NCBI RefSeq assembly: GCF_002994745.2
Contig: NC_037089.1
Coordinates: 17,652,641 to 17,716,640, forward strand
DNA: 64,000 bases
DNA from: Rosa chinensis
Lineage: Eukaryota > Streptophyta > Magnoliopsida > Rosales > Rosaceae
Direction of reading: 5' to 3'
A program made the translations under genes and the position numbers. The notes under the pieces were generated by a model. The model was not told the origin of the DNA. It saw only the letters and a program-made list of their open reading frames with translations, and ran no database searches. Positions 60,402 through 64,000 of the stretch are shown piece after piece. How positions within the stretch are numbered: the first letter of the stretch is position 1; every line of letters starts with the position of its first letter.

Positions 60402-61137
60402 CTAGCAAATTAACCCGCGTGATGTTGCGGGTTTTTTTTGTTTTTTCAAATTTTATATGTAATAGACAAATACTTGTAATCTAAGAAACATTAGCGTTAC
60501 TTAAAATGTGATTTGTTTTGTTGTTAATAATAATATATTAGCAACAAATTAAACTTTTTACATGATTTGTAGAAATTTAGAAATACAAAACAGAATTGTT
60601 CTCCCTTCAAATATATATATATATATATATATAACAGAATTGAAATTTTAGTCAAAATCCGAGGGTAAAACCGTCATTTCCTATCCCCAATAAATAGTAA
60701 ACTCAGCTTTAATTATATGTACTAGCAAATTGACCCGCTCAATGCTGCGGGTTTGTTTTTTTCCCAAGTTTCATATATAATAGATAAATATTCGCAATCT
60801 AAAAAACATCGGCACGACTTATAATATGATTTGTTTTGTTATTAATAATAGATTAGCAACAAATGGGATATAACAAAAAATAATTTTTTTTCCATGATTT
60901 GTAGAAATTTATAAATACGAAACAGAATTGTTCTTCCTTAAAAATAAAAAAAAACAAAACCAAAACAAAAAAAACTGAAAGGATATGGCAGGATGGTAAT
61001 TTCAGTCAAAAGCTGGGGCAAAATCATCTTTTTTAGGTGAACAGTGATGAACAGTTAGAAATGACAAACTGTAAATCACAAAAAACAAAGGGCAAAACCG
61101 CAATTTCCCTCCCTAATGAACAGTGCTAGGAGCTTTA
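60402..61137 (-). mobile_element. Two tandem Helitron-like elements
   Basis: On the minus strand each copy ends with a hairpin and CTAG followed by T: AACCCGCAACATCACGCGGG then TTAATTTGCTAG (copy 1, ending at 60402), and AACCCGCAGCATTGAGCGGG then TCAATTTGCTAG (copy 2, ending at 60722). Hairpin plus CTRR at an A/T target is the Helitron 3' signature. The two copies (about 60402-60721 and 60722-61137) are similar along their length, including GGCAAAACCG/GGTAAAACCG. No helicase; 5' ends are not certain. Confidence 0.6.
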
Positions 61138-61181
61138 GCATATGTATAATAATTTGTAACAAAGCTAAGCTAATTAAACAT

Positions 61182-61705
61182 AGAGTAAATGTCACGAATA
61201 GTCTCTAAAGTTTGGGTCATTCGACACTTTGATTAGCAATATTTTAAAACTAACTATTACATTCTATTACATTGGTACCTCCAAATTTAATATTCGATAT
61301 ACTTTTAGTACCATCCGTTAATAACATCTTGAACTCCTCCATTTTTTCCTGGGTATTTTTTCCTTACCCTCTCTCTTGTTTCCAACACAAAATTCATTAT
61401 CGTCTTGATCAAGATAATTAGTTACCAATCACTAACTAAAAATAAGAAAAATGTAAAACATAAATAGTATTAGTATATGCAAAATGAGAAGTAATTAGAA
61501 TAATTACTAATTAACTAGTATGAGAGAGAAATGCTCTAGATATAAATGAAGAGTTAACAGTGTTATTAACGGAGGGTACGAAAAGTATGTCGGATATAAA
61601 TTTTGAGGTACTAATTTAATAATTTTAAAATGTTAGGAATCAAAATGTCAAATAACACAAATTTCAGTAACTAAGCATATTGACGCTCGAACTTTAGGGA
61701 CTAAG
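61182..61705. mobile_element. Non-autonomous TIR element, copy 1
   Basis: The left arm GTCTCTAAAGTTTGGGTCAT pairs with GACGCTCGAACTTTAGGGAC at the right; inner arms CCATCCGTTAATAACA and TGTTATTAACGGAGGG also pair. About 520 bp, no coding. Same family as 63294-63850. Confidence 0.75.
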
Positions 61706-63293
61706 CATATATGAGAGACCACTAATTTGGCGCATTCCATGCCTAATAAATCCGGCCTGCAGATTAGTTATGTTGCAAAATTCCTCTTCCTCATCCCCTG
61801 GATTGTTTTTTGGGATGTGATCGATGCACGCTGTAACTAATATTCACGAAACCCTAAGACATTAATAGGTCTGCCATATGACAGTACTAACTAATTAATT
61901 GCTGTTTGACTAAGTAAGTACCAACTACCAAGTAGAAAGGAGTGTACAACTGTATGTATATGCATGCACATACATGACATTTATGAGTTTGGGAAGCTGA
62001 AAATCAACTTTGTGGACACCAGCATTGGAATTAATAGAACATAACACTATTTTGTTGACAATCAATTTGAAATTGTCAGACCAAGTATTATATGAAAAAC
62101 TTGACCAGGGGTGAGCCGTGTTTAGTTTAAATGATTTTAGATGTGCAATGAGATGAAAATATGGGTATTTATTCTTTTTCTTTTGCACAAAGCCTTTGAA
62201 CAGCAACTTTGCCATTACTGAACAGTGGCAGAGCTAAGACTTTAGGTCTCGGTAGATCCGCTTATTTCGGTGAGACTATCTTTATAATTAGTTACTCAAC
62301 AACAATAATGACAAGAGAAAATTTACATAACATTAATGTATCAATGCATTAATAATATATAGACTATTTTATTATATCACAAACCTCTACCAAAAATCAA
62401 CCAATAATGTGCTCTGCCTCGTTACAATCTACTGTTGCAATATTGTGATTATGTCGATGACAGGGTGAGACAAATCCACACCTTAGTTGCAGGAGTAGAG
62501 GAAGCATCTATATACCTACATCTAAATATACATATGTTTTTCTTCGACACTATATATATATACACACATACACACACATGTTGACTTCTCCTATGTATAA
62601 AACTCAAAACAAATCAGAAGAATATTAAAGATTTATATGATGCACATGGCTAACTGTACCTGGTGTTACCTAGCTATAATGTTGATTATCTGAGGTCGTG
62701 TTTATCTGGAAAATGTGAGGATCATATCGATCGAGTCATTGTCTTTGACATGTTTTTATTTTAAGAATTGGAAGAAAGAGGTCATATATATAATTCATTC
62801 ATAGTAATTAACGATATTCTTTCTTATATTACGTGAGCTTCTGCCGCCCTGCATGAATAAATCAATGATTCAGAGAGAGATTTGAATATAGTTTCTATCC
62901 GTCCTCTTACATTGAACTAGTATAATTGGATTTCATGTCAAACATATAAAATTAATGGCAATCATGGTTTCCTTAGTGCGATAATTATCCTCCTTTTTCT
63001 TAGAGTCAAAATTTTCGGAGTGTAATAAGTCACAGTAATTGTTCAAAAAAAAAAGTCACTTAACCGTTTTACCACTAAACTTGTAACTGTTTTACCACTA
63101 CGCTTATGAACTTTAAGGAGAAATTTCATATAATGCAAGTGTTCATAACTAACAATACTGTTTACAAAAAAATCATGGTAAAACTTGAAAGTAAAAATTT
63201 GATGACGAACATTTTGTGTTATAGCAAGACATTTTATGTCAAAATTGCCAAAAGCAGGTCAAAACCAATCTTTGCTTTGTTTTGATATATTAT
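61706..63293. other. Intergenic DNA, nothing recognised
   Basis: AT-rich with short microsatellites (62550-62578). The frame at 62215-61925 shows no family features. Confidence 0.4.
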
Positions 63294-63850
63294 AGAGAGT
63301 AAATTTCATAAGTAGTCTCTAAAGTTTGGGTAATTCGATATTTGATTTCTAACATTTTTAAACCATCACATTTGTACTTCTAAATTAATCACCGACATGC
63401 TTTTAGTATTCTCTGTTAATAACACTGTTAACTTTTATTTTTTTACTAGGGGCATCTCTGTCTTGCCCTCTTTCTTTCTTCTTGCCATAGATCCATCATC
63501 ATCTTGATAGAGATAATTAGTTATTTATTACTAACTTTTTTTTTAAAAAAAAAGGAAAGCATAAATAGTACTAGTATATGCAAAATGAGAAGTAATTGAG
63601 ATAACTACTAATTAACTAATTTAACAGAGGAAAAAATGAAAATACCCTTGACAAAAAAGATGAGTTAACAATGTTATTAACGGAGGGTACAAAAAATTTG
63701 TTGGAGATTAATTATAAGATACTAATGTGATAGTTTTAAAATGTTAGGAACCAAAGTGTTTTTTTTTTTTTAGAATGTAGGAACCAAAGTGTTGAATGAC
63801 CCAAACTTTAAGAATTGTCAAACTTTGAGAATTGTTTCTGATAAAAACTC
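63294..63850. mobile_element. Non-autonomous TIR element, copy 2, with internal poly(T) insertion
   Basis: AGAGAGTAAATTTCATAAGT and GTCTCTAAAGTTTGGGTAAT are inverted at the right end. Shared inner words with copy 1 include TGCAAAATGAGAAGTAATT and GTTATTAACGGAGGGTAC. The right arm is interrupted at 63745-63793 by a duplicated 16-mer TAGGAACCAAAGTGTT enclosing T-rich filler. Confidence 0.78.
63745..63793 (-). repeat. 16-bp target duplication around a poly(T)-only insert
   Basis: TAGGAACCAAAGTGTT occurs at 63745-63760 and 63778-63793, identical. The 17 bp between are eleven T then AGAATG. Copy 1 of the host element lacks the interruption, so the empty state is visible nearby. Confidence 0.8.
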
Positions 63851-64000
63851 TATTAAAATATTTCAAAGCTTTCAATGAACTAAAAAAGTCGGTTGCATTA
63901 TCCATATTCATACAAGTGTAAAGAGGTGTTTGAAGATCGGTTTGGGCAATAAGAATTGATCTTCAAGTTATCAAACATTCCCCGATTTATCAAATTCATG

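Overview
This is nuclear DNA of a flowering plant, almost certainly a eudicot. Evidence is AT-rich intergenic sequence, GT-AG spliced genes, plant transcription factors with a miR172 site, and many plant transposons. Species cannot be fixed from sequence alone; a rosid would fit, but that is a guess.

Three intact genes stand out. An APETALA2-type floral regulator (minus strand, 10 coding exons, 533 aa, 21108-23823) keeps a miR172 target in its last exon. A chloroplast two-CBS-domain protein of the CBSX1/2 type (plus strand, 8 coding exons, 231 aa, 49928-53180) is followed by an intronless DREB/ERF repressor with an EAR motif (DEAR/RAP2.10 type, minus strand, 173 aa, 55042-55563). From memory, the Arabidopsis homologues At4g36920 (AP2), At4g36910 (CBSX1) and At4g36900 (RAP2.10) are direct neighbours in this order, so the window looks like an ancient collinear block. 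Here AP2 and CBSX1 are pushed about 26 kb apart by transposons.

Layout: 1-6.4 kb is the 5' two thirds of a Ty1/copia element (minus strand) whose integrase region is a 3 x 476 bp tandem triplication. 6.7-16.4 kb holds foldback elements, a 1.1 kb retroposon with 15-bp target duplications, GC-rich repeat remnants and a 3 kb TG...CA element. 16.4-21.1 kb is quiet DNA downstream of AP2. 24-50 kb is a transposon district: two related Mutator-like elements carrying gene scraps (TOM9-like and HMG-like), a complete decayed copia element (33048-39439), another retroposon, a truncated copia, a long-TIR element at 42.5-44.2 kb, a three-deep nest at 44.7-47.1 kb, and a Mutator-like element with a BAG-like scrap just upstream of CBSX1. 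56-64 kb is gene-free with a foldback element, tandem Helitron-like ends and two TIR elements.

Most transposon boundaries were set from target-site duplications and terminal repeats read directly. Family names for captured gene scraps rest on recalled motifs and are less certain. The strongest unexplained pattern is four places where a 15-17 bp duplicated target encloses almost nothing but a poly(A/T) run, as if retroposition had stopped after copying the tail.
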